DNA of 43,606 bases from the NCBI RefSeq assembly GCF_001043955.1, contig NZ_LABZ01000008.1, forward strand, positions 1-43,606, given 5' to 3'. How positions within the stretch are numbered: the stretch's first letter is position 1; each line of letters starts with the position of its first letter. This document shows positions 16,884-24,914 of this stretch, one piece after another. The position numbers and the translations under genes were made by a program. Below the pieces are notes generated by a model that was not told the origin of the DNA, made no database searches, and worked only from the letters and a program-made list of their open reading frames with translations. The DNA is from Methylobacterium tarhaniae (GTDB taxonomy: Bacteria > Pseudomonadota > Alphaproteobacteria > Rhizobiales > Beijerinckiaceae).

Positions 16884-18032
16884 ATGCCCGACCTGTTCAG
16901 CCCCTTCACCCTGAAGGACGTCACGCTCCGCAACCGGATCGCGATGTCGCCGATGACCATGCATCGCTCGGTCGACGGGGCGATGGGCGACTACCACGTC
17001 ATGCTCTACGGCTCGCGGGCGGCGGGCGGGTTCGGGCTGGTCTTCCCCGAGCAGATCGCCATCACCCCGGAGGGGCGCACCACAAGCGCCTGCGCGGGCA
17101 TCTGGGACGATCGCCACGTCGAGGGCCTCGCCCGGGTCACCCGCATCATCCGGGAGATGGGCGGCGTGCCGGCGATCCAGCTCGGCCATACCGGGCGGAA
17201 GGGCAGCGAGCAGAAACCCTGGGAGGGCAAGCGGCAATTGCCGCCGGACCACCCCGACGGCTGGCAGCTCAAGGCCCCCTCCCCGATCTCCTATGGTGGC
17301 CGCTACACCTACCCGGTCGAGGAACTGACGGTCGAGGAGATCGCCGGCATCCACCGCGCCTACGCCCAGGCCGCGCGCCGGGCGCTCGACGCCGGGTTCG
17401 AGTGGCTGGAGATGCACTTCGCCCACGGCTATCTCGGCGCCAGCTTCTTCTCGCCGCTCGCCAACCAGCGCACCGACCGCTACGGCGGCAGCCTCGACAA
17501 CCGGCTGCGCTTCCACCTCGAGGCGCTGGACGCCGTGCGGGCGGTGTGGCCCGAGCGCCTGCCGCTGACCATGCGGCTCGGCTCCGACGACCTCCACCCG
17601 GACGGGGTGCAGTTCGACGAGGCGGTGGTGGCCGTCGGCCGGATGAAGGCTCACGGCCTCGACCTCGCCGATCTCTCGATCGGGTTCAACACCGACGAGA
17701 TGACCGATCCGCCCTTCGCCCGGATGTCGTTCATGGTCGAGCGCGGCGCGCGGGTGCGGCGCGAGGTCGGGATCCCGGTCGGGGTGAGCTGGAATCTCGG
17801 CCTGCCGGCGATCGCCGACCAGGTGATCCGCGACGAACTGATCGACCTCGTCTTCCTCGGCCGGCCGGCCCTGTCGAACCCGCATTGGCCGGTCTGGGCG
17901 GCCCGGGAGCTGTCGCATCCCGACCCGTTCGCGCTGGTGCCGGAGGATTGGGGTTGGTGGCTGCGCAACTTTCGCGCCCACGAGGCCTGCATCGGCTGGC
18001 CCGCCCCGGCGGAGCGTCCCGGTGCCGCCTGA
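16884..18032 (+). CDS. NADH:flavin oxidoreductase, Old Yellow Enzyme family
   Basis: A 382-residue FMN-dependent TIM barrel of the OYE family, which reduces activated C=C bonds with NAD(P)H. The substrate His pair with the following Tyr is in EMHFAHGYLG. The long family block after it (FFSPLANQRTDRYGGS) is intact, and QLGHTGRKG matches the phosphate-proximal region. Around the flavin the sequence reads MSPMTMHRS; YqjM-type enzymes have Cys and Tyr at the two variable places, whereas here they are Thr and His. The ATG chosen begins the family's usual PDLFSPF start. Natural substrate unknown. A separate transcription unit after gatB. Confidence 0.9.
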   Translation: MPDLFSPFTLKDVTLRNRIAMSPMTMHRSVDGAMGDYHVMLYGSRAAGGFGLVFPEQIAITPEGRTTSACAGIWDDRHVEGLARVTRIIREMGGVPAIQLGHTGRKGSEQKPWEGKRQLPPDHPDGWQLKAPSPISYGGRYTYPVEELTVEEIAGIHRAYAQAARRALDAGFEWLEMHFAHGYLGASFFSPLANQRTDRYGGSLDNRLRFHLEALDAVRAVWPERLPLTMRLGSDDLHPDGVQFDEAVVAVGRMKAHGLDLADLSIGFNTDEMTDPPFARMSFMVERGARVRREVGIPVGVSWNLGLPAIADQVIRDELIDLVFLGRPALSNPHWPVWAARELSHPDPFALVPEDWGWWLRNFRAHEACIGWPAPAERPGAA

Positions 18033-18396
18033 GCGAACCCGGATCGGGACCGCACCGAGAGATGCGGGTCTTGCCCGCTCCCTCGGGCCAGGCTCGGATT
18101 CGTGAGCGCCGGCAGCGCCTTGATCGATCGATTTGTGCCCGTTCCAGCCGAGGTTTCGAGAATTTTTCCAGTCTTTCCGGGGGTCATCGCAAATATTTTT
18201 GCGACAGGCTTGCGTTCTCGCATTGCTTCATTTAATGATGGTGGATCGATTGTTGGCCTGATTACCGAGCCTCTCCGCCGCGCTTCCGTCGGCGCATGCT
18301 CTGCCACTCGCTCCAAATCCGTCGATTGATTCGAGCCTTGGCGCTGCCGACAGCGCGCCGAGCTCCACCCTACGCTTGCAGATCATGGATACGACA
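18033..18396. other. Gene-free, relatively AT-rich region upstream of the cold-shock gene
   Basis: It holds an imperfect hairpin after the oxidoreductase (around 18064-18080). A markedly AT-richer stretch runs from about 18120 to 18260 and includes a perfect stem-loop TCGCAAA-TATT-TTTGCGA at 18187-18204. An open frame at 18102-18329 exists but looks non-coding. Long, structured 5' leaders are common on cold-shock mRNAs, so this is likely promoter plus leader. No exact -35/-10 pair could be assigned. Confidence 0.5.
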
Positions 18397-18606
18397 ATGA
18401 CTATCGGCACCGTGAAGTGGTTCAACGTCCAGAAGGGTTTCGGCTTCATCCAACCGGATGACGGCGGCAAGGACGTGTTCGTGCACATCTCCGCCGTCGA
18501 GCGGTCGGGCATGCAGACTCTCTCGGAAGGACAGAAGATCTCCTACGAGATGGAGACCGACCGGCGCAGCGGCAAGCAATCCGCCGGCAACCTGCGCGCC
18601 GCGTAA
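18397..18606 (+). CDS. Cold-shock domain protein (CspA family)
   Basis: A 69-residue single cold-shock domain. RNP1 is [11 protein letters not shown] and RNP2 is [10 protein letters not shown], so RNA and single-stranded-DNA binding residues are complete. GTVKWFN is the standard opening. The ATG at 18397 has GGA eight bases upstream; the ATG at 18385 would add four residues. Such proteins melt mRNA structure in the cold or in stationary phase. Downstream lie small stress-type genes, including a DUF6481 gene often seen beside csp genes in this clade. Confidence 0.92.
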   Translation: MTIGTVKWFNVQKGFGFIQPDDGGKDVFVHISAVERSGMQTLSEGQKISYEMETDRRSGKQSAGNLRAA

Positions 18607-18694
18607 CGGCCCAGCGATCGGCATGCGGATGGTTTCATCCGCATGCCCTGCCCTGCGCCACGGCGCAGGCCCGACCTCCAACGGATCATCCTGA

Positions 18695-18916
18695 GTGAAT
18701 TTCACCTTCAGTTCGCATCCCGCTGCCCCTGGCGCGGCGATCGAGCCCGCCACGTTTCAGGTGCAGCAGATCTGGCAGCAAGTCGACGATGAGAGCCGCG
18801 AGGTCAGCCACCTGATCGACCGGACCTACCGCTACCACTCGGTCCGGGAGCTGCACTGGCATCTCGCCGACCGGTTCTCCCGCCCGATCCGCTCCCTCGC
18901 CCTGAGCCGGGTCTGA
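18695..18916 (+). CDS. Small hypothetical protein
   Basis: A 73-residue product that I do not recognise. It begins with a GTG and lacks a strong ribosome-binding site. The first third is Ala/Pro/Ser-rich. The rest is a likely helix pair with many charged and aromatic residues (IDRTYRYHSVRELHWHLADRF). No signal peptide or membrane segment. It lies between the csp gene and the DUF6481 gene, four bases before the latter, so the pair may be co-transcribed. Confidence 0.55.
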   Translation: MNFTFSSHPAAPGAAIEPATFQVQQIWQQVDDESREVSHLIDRTYRYHSVRELHWHLADRFSRPIRSLALSRV

Positions 18917-18919
18917 GCC

Positions 18920-19303
18920 ATGGGCAAGTTCAAGGAAGCGCCGCTCGGCGATCGGCTGGGCTCCGCCCGTGCCGCGCGGCAAGCCACGCTTGCGCGGTTC
19001 CAGGCGCGGACCACCGAGGACGATCCGGCCCTCGTCGCCCGGCGCGCCGCGCGGCAGGCGATCGCCGCGGCGCGGACCACCCGTCTCGCCGAGCGCGAGG
19101 CCGAGCGGGCCGAACAGGACGCCGCGCGGCTCGCGCGGGAGGCCGAAGCGAGGGCCGAGGAAGGCCGCCTGCGCGAGATCGCGGCAGCCGAGGAGACGGA
19201 GCGCGTCGCCGAGGCCGCGCGGGCCGCCGAGATGCGGCAGGCCGAGCAGAAAGCCGCGCGCGATGCCCGCTATGCCGCCCGCAAGGCGCGCCAGCGGGGC
19301 TGA
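18920..19303 (+). CDS. DUF6481 family protein
   Basis: A 127-residue, highly charged, Ala/Arg/Glu-rich protein expected to form one long helix or coiled coil. It starts MGKFKEAPLGDRLGSARAAR and ends QKAARDARYAARKARQRG, the N- and C-terminal signatures of DUF6481. That family is common in Methylobacterium, Bradyrhizobium and relatives and has no assigned function. It lies between small stress-type genes downstream of a cold-shock gene; an RNA- or ribosome-related role is a guess from that context. Confidence 0.8.
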   Translation: MGKFKEAPLGDRLGSARAARQATLARFQARTTEDDPALVARRAARQAIAAARTTRLAEREAERAEQDAARLAREAEARAEEGRLREIAAAEETERVAEAARAAEMRQAEQKAARDARYAARKARQRG

Positions 19304-19338
19304 TCGGCCCGCCCACTCACCATCGAAGGATTGGCGCG

Positions 19339-19536
19339 ATGACCTACAAGTTCAAGCTGAATCAGCGCGTGCGGATGGTCCGGTCCGGATCGTCCGACCA
19401 TCATGTCAGCGACATGGATGCCTTCGAGGTCGTGCGCCTGATGCCGGAAGATCGCAGCGGGGAGGCCGCGTATCGCATCCGGTCGCGGACGGGCGAGCGC
19501 GCGGTCCGGGAGAGCGAGATCGTCGCCCTCCCGTAG
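19339..19536 (+). CDS. Small conserved-type protein with a basic beta-rich fold
   Basis: A 65-residue protein opening MTYKFKLNQRVRMVRSG and closing RAVRESEIVALP. The spacing of hydrophobic residues and the phrase FEVVRLMPEDRSGEAAYRIRS suggest a small SH3-like barrel. I recall similar unnamed proteins in Methylobacteriaceae and Nitrobacteraceae. It follows the DUF6481 gene by 35 bases with a GAAGGA ribosome-binding site, so it is probably in the same transcript. Function unknown. Confidence 0.7.
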   Translation: MTYKFKLNQRVRMVRSGSSDHHVSDMDAFEVVRLMPEDRSGEAAYRIRSRTGERAVRESEIVALP

Positions 19537-19613
19537 GCCCGGGCCGTAAGTCCCGGGCAACCTGCGGCAGCGGACAGGGAGCCCGCCGCCGCTGGATCAG
19601 GTGATGGGCCGGC

Positions 19614-19859
19614 TCAGTTGCAGCCTTCCTTATGGACGGTCTTGGAATTACCCATGCCGTCCTCCTTGTGGACGGTCTTCGAGCCGCAATCGACGCTCCC
19701 GGTGGTGATGTCGCGATGCTCGACGACTCCCTCGCGATGCTCGACCGCGATGCCGGGCGCCCGGTCGCGATGGATCACGGTGGTCTCCTCGGCCATCGCC
19801 GAGGCCGAGAAGCCGGCCAGGATGATCGCAGCGGCGGTGGCGGTGAATACTGTCCGCAT
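19614..19859 (-). CDS. Small exported protein with KTVHKE repeats
   Basis: An 81-residue protein. Residues 1-23 form a typical Sec signal peptide ending ASAMA before EETTV. The mature part is charged and His-rich. It ends with two copies of SKTVHKE (one followed by DGMGN, one by GCN) and has two cysteines that could form a disulphide. The repeat is visible at DNA level as two near-identical 16-base stretches. An AAGGAGAG ribosome-binding site precedes the ATG, and a match to the EcfG general-stress promoter lies about 30 bases upstream. Similar small periplasmic proteins occur in Methylobacterium; function unknown. Confidence 0.75.
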   Translation of the reverse strand: MRTVFTATAAAIILAGFSASAMAEETTVIHRDRAPGIAVEHREGVVEHRDITTGSVDCGSKTVHKEDGMGNSKTVHKEGCN

Positions 19860-20178
19860 GGATGCTCTCCTTAGTTCATCTAGCGCTAACAACTCCCGTG
19901 TGGCAGGCGGGTTCCGGCTTTTTCGGGTCGGGCGGCCCGCCGAATAGCCTGCAAGAAAAGCCGTCGACACGCGAGGATATGAGCAGGCGGCGCCCCATTC
20001 ATGCGCGGCGCGGGGATAGACTGCCAACGCTGCAGACGGTCATGTCTTGCATCTGTGTCTTGCCAGCAACAGACTGGAAACATTGCCGGCTCACCGGCAT
20101 CAAGGCCCCTCGCCCACGCGTTCGAGGGGAAGGAAACTCACGTCCGGACCCCGCGCGGGCGCACCCGATGGAGCAGGC
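19860..20178. other. Gene-free divergent promoter region
   Basis: It separates the small exported protein (minus) and the DUF2490 gene (plus). It contains the EcfG-like promoter at 19891-19915, an AGCGCT palindrome at 19882-19887, and a CCCCTCG/CGAGGGG inverted repeat around 20104-20126. No open frame with convincing codon use was seen. Confidence 0.5.
19891..19915 (-). promoter_or_regulatory. EcfG-type general stress promoter candidate
   Basis: On the minus strand: GGAAC (complement of 19911-19915), 17 bases, then GTT (complement of 19891-19893). This matches the alphaproteobacterial general-stress sigma factor EcfG consensus GGAAC-N16/17-GTT. It ends about 31 bases before the ATG at 19859. 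Confidence 0.55.
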
Positions 20179-20871
20179 ATGATCGTGGCCGGACGTCTGC
20201 TCCCTCTCCTGCCGGCCCTGTGGCTCGCATCCTCGATCCTGCCGGCGGCGGCCCAGGCCGACCATGACGGGCAGCTCTGGATCAACGCCACGGCCTTCGG
20301 GAGCGTCGGCTCCTTCGCCTATTTCGCCGAGGTGCAGCCGCGCTTCGGCGACGGCATCTCGCGGCTCGACCAGCTCATCGTGCGGCCGGCGATCGGCTGG
20401 AAGATCTCCGACTCCGTCACCGTCTACCAGGGCTATGCCCGGGTCGAGAACACGCCGCTCGGGCAACGCGCCTTCTCGGAGGATCGCAGCTTCCAGCAGG
20501 TCGGGTGGGAGATCGGCACCTTCGAGCGCGTGAAGCTCTCCTCCCGCACCCGGTTCGAGCAGCGCTTCCAGACCAACGGCCGCGACACGGGCTTTCGCCT
20601 GCGCCAGATGCTGCGCGCCGCAATGCCGCTGACCGAGGAGAAACGTGGCGTCGCGGCCGTGGCCTGGACCGAGGCCTTCGTGGCGCTCAACGACACCGAT
20701 TGGGGGGCGCGGGCCGGCTTCGACCGGATCCGCACCTTCGTCGGGCTCGAATTGCCGCTGCAGGGCCCGTCGACCCTGGAGGTCGGCTACATGAACCAGA
20801 CGGTCCATGCGCCGGCCTCCCGGGTGACGATGGATCACATCATCTCGGTGAACGTTTCCCTGCGTCAGTGA
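20179..20871 (+). CDS. DUF2490 family outer-membrane-type beta protein
   Basis: A 230-residue protein with an N-terminal signal peptide (cleavage near AAAQA). The body alternates short amphipathic strands rich in Phe, Arg and Gly, as in an outer-membrane barrel. The family phrases are present: WINATAFGSV, YFAEVQPRF, then RTRFEQRF with the RLRQMLRAA segment. It ends in a hydrophobic terminal strand ISVNVSLRQ. DUF2490 proteins are uncharacterised. It is convergent with the DUF1624 gene; the two stops abut. Confidence 0.8.
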   Translation: MIVAGRLLPLLPALWLASSILPAAAQADHDGQLWINATAFGSVGSFAYFAEVQPRFGDGISRLDQLIVRPAIGWKISDSVTVYQGYARVENTPLGQRAFSEDRSFQQVGWEIGTFERVKLSSRTRFEQRFQTNGRDTGFRLRQMLRAAMPLTEEKRGVAAVAWTEAFVALNDTDWGARAGFDRIRTFVGLELPLQGPSTLEVGYMNQTVHAPASRVTMDHIISVNVSLRQ

Positions 20872-22017
20872 TCAGAGATAGCTCAGTATCGGGTGCTTGG
20901 CCCGCCGCTTCAGCCCGACCATCCAGCGGCAGGCCAGGTAGAGCGGAGGGCCGAGCACCAGCGCGACCAGCCAGAGCTGCGCCGGCGAGCCGAGCTCGAC
21001 CTTGCCGGAGGGGCCGGTCAGGCCGGCCGCGAAGGCCAGATCGTAGAGCCCGCGCAGCAGCCAGAGATGGACGAGGTAGAAGAACAGCGGCGCGCCGCCG
21101 AAGACCCGCAGCCAGGCGAGGCGGGCGGCCGGCAGCGCCTCGAACAGGGCGAGGAGCCAGAGCCCGAGGCCCAGCGTCAGCAGCAGGAAATCGGCCGAGG
21201 GCGGGTACTTGGTGACGTTCAGGAACGACAGGATCGTCGTCCCGAGGGTCGAACCGGCCTGCCAGGGCACCGGGTCGCCGTAGCCGTTGAGGCCCCGCAG
21301 CACCGTGAAGCCCGCCAGGGCCGCCGCCGCGAGGGCGAGGAGCCGGCGGCGTCTCGCCTCGGGAGCGATCGCGAACCAGGGCCCGAGGACGTAGCCCGCC
21401 GCCGCGACGCCGATCCAGGGCAGCACCGGGTAGGAGGTGCGGGCCACGCCCCAGGGCAGGGCGAGGAGGCCGCGCTGGTGCAGGATCGACCACAGGGTGT
21501 AGCCGGCCTGGTCGGGCGCGAGCACGATCCCGTCGAGGAGGTTGTGCCCCAGCATGACCAGAGCCGCGACCGCCGCCAGGGCGGGACGCGGCAGCCACAG
21601 AAGCCCGGCCAGCGCCATCATGCCGAGCCCGATCGCCCAGATCACCTGAAGGTAGAGGACAGGCGGCAGGATGTGTCCGGTCCAGGCAAGGTTCACCAGG
21701 GTGAGCTCGAGCCCGATCAGGAACAGGCCGCGGGTGAGGAGGAAGCGCGACGCCGCGCCCGTGCCGTGCTTGCCCGCATAGAGGCTGGCCGACAGCCCGG
21801 TGAGCAGGATGAAGACCGGCGCGCAGAGATGCGAGGTCAGCCGCGTCATCGCCAGGCCGGTCTCGGTGACGCCGAGGTCCATCGGGTCGCGGAGATGGGC
21901 GTGGAGGTAGAAGACGTCCCGCACGTGATCGACCAGCATCAGCAGCATGACGAAGCCGCGCAAGGCGTCGATCGCGCCGATGCGGCCGGCCGGCGCGGAG
22001 GTGGGGTCGAGCGTCAC
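20872..22017 (-). CDS. DUF1624 / acyltransferase-type polytopic membrane protein
   Basis: A 381-residue inner-membrane protein with about ten hydrophobic helices. The opening RIGAIDALRGFVMLLMLVDH is the signature of DUF1624 and related heparan-alpha-glucosaminide acetyltransferase-like proteins, which are thought to move acyl groups across the membrane. The Asp and His are in place. The substrate is unknown. I chose the GTG at 22017 because it overlaps the preceding small gene's stop (GTGA); a TTG at 22032 is the alternative. It is the third gene of the operon behind the cobalamin riboswitch. Confidence 0.8.
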   Translation of the reverse strand: MTLDPTSAPAGRIGAIDALRGFVMLLMLVDHVRDVFYLHAHLRDPMDLGVTETGLAMTRLTSHLCAPVFILLTGLSASLYAGKHGTGAASRFLLTRGLFLIGLELTLVNLAWTGHILPPVLYLQVIWAIGLGMMALAGLLWLPRPALAAVAALVMLGHNLLDGIVLAPDQAGYTLWSILHQRGLLALPWGVARTSYPVLPWIGVAAAGYVLGPWFAIAPEARRRRLLALAAAALAGFTVLRGLNGYGDPVPWQAGSTLGTTILSFLNVTKYPPSADFLLLTLGLGLWLLALFEALPAARLAWLRVFGGAPLFFYLVHLWLLRGLYDLAFAAGLTGPSGKVELGSPAQLWLVALVLGPPLYLACRWMVGLKRRAKHPILSYL

Positions 22018-22271
22018 GAGGTGGTCTCGCAAGGTACCGTCTCGGTGGCGAGGCGGGAGAGGAGACGGCGCACGTCCGGCGGCGTCCAGACCCGGCCGCC
22101 GCGGGGCTTTTGCACTCCGCGCCGGGTCAGGGAGGCGGCGATGCCCTCAGGAGTCCCGCCGGCCTCGGCGGTGATGGCAGCCAGCATCGGCGTGAGGTCG
22201 CGGCGGTAGCGCCGGGCCCGGGCGGTGGCGGCGTCCCGCCCGGCATCGCCCCTGCGGTGAGCGGCCTGCAT
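22014..22271 (-). CDS. Small protein resembling the tail of a serine recombinase
   Basis: An 85-residue basic protein. The segment GGTPEGIAASLTRRGVQKPRG followed by VWTPPDVRRLLSRL matches the helix-turn-helix-like end of the recombinase domain in serine recombinases, where arrays of this type bind DNA. There is no resolvase catalytic domain. Its ATG overlaps the TonB-receptor stop (TGATG), and its own stop overlaps the next start, so it has been kept as a coupled middle cistron, which argues against a simple relic. It could be a small DNA-binding regulator; that is inference. Confidence 0.6.
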   Translation of the reverse strand: MQAAHRRGDAGRDAATARARRYRRDLTPMLAAITAEAGGTPEGIAASLTRRGVQKPRGGRVWTPPDVRRLLSRLATETVPCETTS

Positions 22272-24472
22272 CAGAAACGCACCGACAGGGTGCCGGTGAA
22301 CCGGCGCGGCGCTCCCGGATAGACCCGCAGCGCGCTCAGCGAGCTCTCGTAAGTGGTGGCGTCGAACACGTTCTCGACGTTCAGGCCGAACCTGAAATTC
22401 TCCCAGCGATAATAGGCGAGCGCATCGACGGCGATGTAGCCCGGCAGCCGGAAGCCGGTGCCGGCGGCGTCGCCCGCCCGCTCGCCGACGGCACGCACGC
22501 CGCCGCCGATGCCGAAGCCATTCCAGAACCCCTCCTGCGCCTCGTGCACGGCGAGCAGGCTGCCCGAGTGGCGCGGCACGTTGATCAGCGGGGCGCCGAC
22601 CGGCAACACGTTGTCCTTGGTGACGACCGCATCGGCGAAGACGTAGCCGGCCAGGATCTTGACCTCCGGCGAGAGCTGGCCGGCGGCGGTGAACTCGAAG
22701 CCCTGGCTGCGCACCGCCCCGGCGGCGAGCGAGAAGCCGGTATTGACGGGATCGGGAGTCAGCACGTTCTGCCGCTCGACCCGGAAGGCGGCGCCGGTGA
22801 GGGCCAGGGCACCGCCGAAGAGATCGAGCTTGGTGCCGACCTCGTAGCCGAGGCCGGTCTCCGGCGCGAAGGGGCCGCTCGCCGCCACCGCGAAGGCGTC
22901 GGGCCCGGTATTGGGCCGGAAGCTCCTGCCGACATTGGCGTAGAGCGAGAGTTCCGGCAGCGGCTGGTAGACCAGCCCGGCCCGGGGCGAGGCCGCGAAA
23001 TAGGTCTGGTCGGTCTGGATGCCGGTGGTGCGCTCCCGGAACGCCTGCTCGAAGAAGTCGAACCGCACGCCGACCAGCGCCTTCCATTCCGGGCTCAGCG
23101 CGATCTGGTCCTGGGCGTAGAGCGCAGTGTTGGTGAGCTGCTCGAAGCCGTTGGTCTGGAAGGCGTAAGGCGGCAGCGGCCGGCCATAGACCGGGGCGTA
23201 GATGTCGAGGGAATAGGGGGTCTGGCGGAAGCGCGAGCGGACCTGCTGGTAGCGGGCATCGGTGCTCTCGCGCTCGAAGCCGAGGAGCAGGGTGTGGCCG
23301 ATTCCGGCGGTGTCGAAGCGCCCGACCAGCTCGGCCTGGCCGATCGCCACGTCCCAGCGGTAGTTGCGGAAGTTGCGGTCGCGCAGGGCCGTGCGGTTGT
23401 CGGCAGCGAGACCGCGCACCTCGACCGCCTCGCCGACGAATGCGCCGGTGTTGAAATAGGTGGCGAGCCGCATCTGCCAGTCGGCGTTGAAGCGGTGATC
23501 GACCCGCACCTGCATCGTGTCGCTGGATTGCTCGATGCTCTGGCCCGGCTCGCCGAGGAAGCGCGAGATCGGTAGGAAGCCGAGCTGCTTGTTGATGGCG
23601 ATGACGCCGCGGTCGAACACGGCGCGGTTGCGGAGGAACTCGGTCTCGACCGTGACCTTGGTGTCGGGGGTGACCTGCCAGCTCACCACCGGGGCGACGA
23701 GGAGCCGGTCGCCGTCGACGAAGTCCCGAAAACTGTTCTGGCGCCCGGCGGCGAGGTTGAAGCGGTAGAGGAGCGTGCCGTCCTCGTTGAGCGCGCCGCC
23801 GGAATCGATCGTGCCGCGGACCTGCTCGAACGAGCCCCATTGCCCGCCCATCTCGACGAAGCGCTCACGCGTCGGCTGCTTGGTGATGATGTTGACGAGG
23901 CCGCCCGGGTCGCTGCGCCCGAACAGGCCGCCGCCAGGGCCTTTCAGCACCTCGATCCGCTCGACGTTCTGGGTATCCTGCTGGGGCGGGAACCCGCGGG
24001 CGAGGGGAAAGCCGTTCTTGTAGATCTCCGCCGTCGCCACCCCGCGCACGGCGTAGCCGAGGGGCGAGAGGCCGCCGAAATTGTTCTGCTGCACGATGCC
24101 CGGCGTATAGGCCAGGACCCGCTCGACTCGCGTCGCGGCGAGATCGGTGACGACCTCGCGCGGGGCGACGGTGACGATCTGCGGCACGTCGCGCTGGGGC
24201 GTATCCGTCTTCGTGCTGCTCACCGCCCGGTCGCCGCGAAAGCCCGGGGTCGGGCCGATCAGGCCGATCGTGCCGGCGGCCCCGGAGAGCGCCGGGAGCA
24301 CCGGCGCCGCGGGCCGGGGCCCCTCCACCACCACCTCGTCGAGGGCGATGGTCTCCTGCCCCCGCGCCGCATTGCTGGCAAGGCCGACCGCGACGGCGGT
24401 CGCCAGGGCGGCGCAGCGGCGGGAGCCGACCGGGGCGGGCACGGGACGGTGGAGCGGCGAACGGCGTTTCAC
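22271..24472 (-). CDS. TonB-dependent siderophore-type receptor under cobalamin riboswitch control
   Basis: A 733-residue outer-membrane receptor. After a signal peptide (about 1-39) comes a TonB-box-like ALDEVVVEG, then the plug domain with PQIVTVAPREVV, RVERVLAYTPGIV and ERIEVLKGPGGGLFG. The barrel follows, ending FTGTLSVRF with the required terminal Phe. By sequence it resembles TonB-dependent siderophore receptors more than BtuB, yet a cobalamin riboswitch precedes it. A corrinoid or cobalt-chelate substrate is therefore likely by inference. The GTG at 24472 was chosen because the next in-frame start upstream falls inside the riboswitch. It overlaps the following small gene. Confidence 0.88.
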   Translation of the reverse strand: MKRRSPLHRPVPAPVGSRRCAALATAVAVGLASNAARGQETIALDEVVVEGPRPAAPVLPALSGAAGTIGLIGPTPGFRGDRAVSSTKTDTPQRDVPQIVTVAPREVVTDLAATRVERVLAYTPGIVQQNNFGGLSPLGYAVRGVATAEIYKNGFPLARGFPPQQDTQNVERIEVLKGPGGGLFGRSDPGGLVNIITKQPTRERFVEMGGQWGSFEQVRGTIDSGGALNEDGTLLYRFNLAAGRQNSFRDFVDGDRLLVAPVVSWQVTPDTKVTVETEFLRNRAVFDRGVIAINKQLGFLPISRFLGEPGQSIEQSSDTMQVRVDHRFNADWQMRLATYFNTGAFVGEAVEVRGLAADNRTALRDRNFRNYRWDVAIGQAELVGRFDTAGIGHTLLLGFERESTDARYQQVRSRFRQTPYSLDIYAPVYGRPLPPYAFQTNGFEQLTNTALYAQDQIALSPEWKALVGVRFDFFEQAFRERTTGIQTDQTYFAASPRAGLVYQPLPELSLYANVGRSFRPNTGPDAFAVAASGPFAPETGLGYEVGTKLDLFGGALALTGAAFRVERQNVLTPDPVNTGFSLAAGAVRSQGFEFTAAGQLSPEVKILAGYVFADAVVTKDNVLPVGAPLINVPRHSGSLLAVHEAQEGFWNGFGIGGGVRAVGERAGDAAGTGFRLPGYIAVDALAYYRWENFRFGLNVENVFDATTYESSLSALRVYPGAPRRFTGTLSVRF

Positions 24473-24611
24473 GAAGCATACTCGATTGTTGCTGCGCAGT
24501 GCCGCCTCGGGCGAGCGGCAGGCCGCGCCCGCGCTTCGATTGCACCGCAGACGGCCCAGGCGCTCCCCAGGGCCGCACCGCCCACGGGACGTGACCGCAC
24601 CTCGCGGCGCG

Positions 24612-24813
24612 GGCCAAGGCAGGTCTCCTGGCTCGCGGATCATCGCTCCCGCCTGGCCTTCCCGGTGCGAGGGCACCAGTGGCCTAAGGCGGCGGGAACT
24701 CTCCGCTCACAGTTGCGGGGGCAGCCTCGGCCTCGCCCCGGATGTCTCCGCACCCGACGGGCTCACCGAATTCCCTCTTCGCCCGCGGGCTCGCGCCCGG
24801 GGAACCTTGACGG
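24612..24813 (-). ncRNA. Cobalamin (B12) riboswitch
   Basis: Read on the minus strand, the conserved blocks occur in the right order: AAGAGGGAA then CGGTG, GCTGCCCCCGCAACTGT, GAGCGGAGAG, GCCACTGG, GGGAAGGCCAGGCGGGAGCG and the closing AGCCAGGAGACCTGCC. A CAAGG near 24807 can pair with CCTTG after the last block to make P1. It lies about 140 bases before the receptor GTG, so adenosylcobalamin is expected to repress the receptor operon. Confidence 0.93.
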
Positions 24814-24880
24814 CTTCATCCATGGCAGGCCGTCCGCCGGGGAGCAACACTCGGAAACGCAATGTAATAATGTTGCCGAC

Positions 24881-24902
24881 CCTGTGTCCACAGGAACACA
24901 GG
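24881..24902 (-). terminator. Hairpin after the TAXI gene
   Basis: CCTGTGT, an eight-base loop, ACACAGG, beginning 12 bases beyond the TAXI stop on the minus strand. There is no T-tract, so it is a weak terminator call. The AT-rich bases at 24861-24877, just beyond it, are the likely promoter area for the riboswitch transcript. Confidence 0.35.
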
Positions 24903-24914
24903 TCCGGTCCGGCT

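Noticed and set aside
18102..18329. Open frame of 75 codons upstream of the cold-shock gene
   Set aside because: It spans the stem-loop and AT-rich leader, codon use differs from neighbours, and no ribosome-binding site precedes it.
22014..22271. Active serine recombinase or mobile element
   Set aside because: The catalytic resolvase domain is absent, and no inverted ends or other mobility genes are seen nearby.
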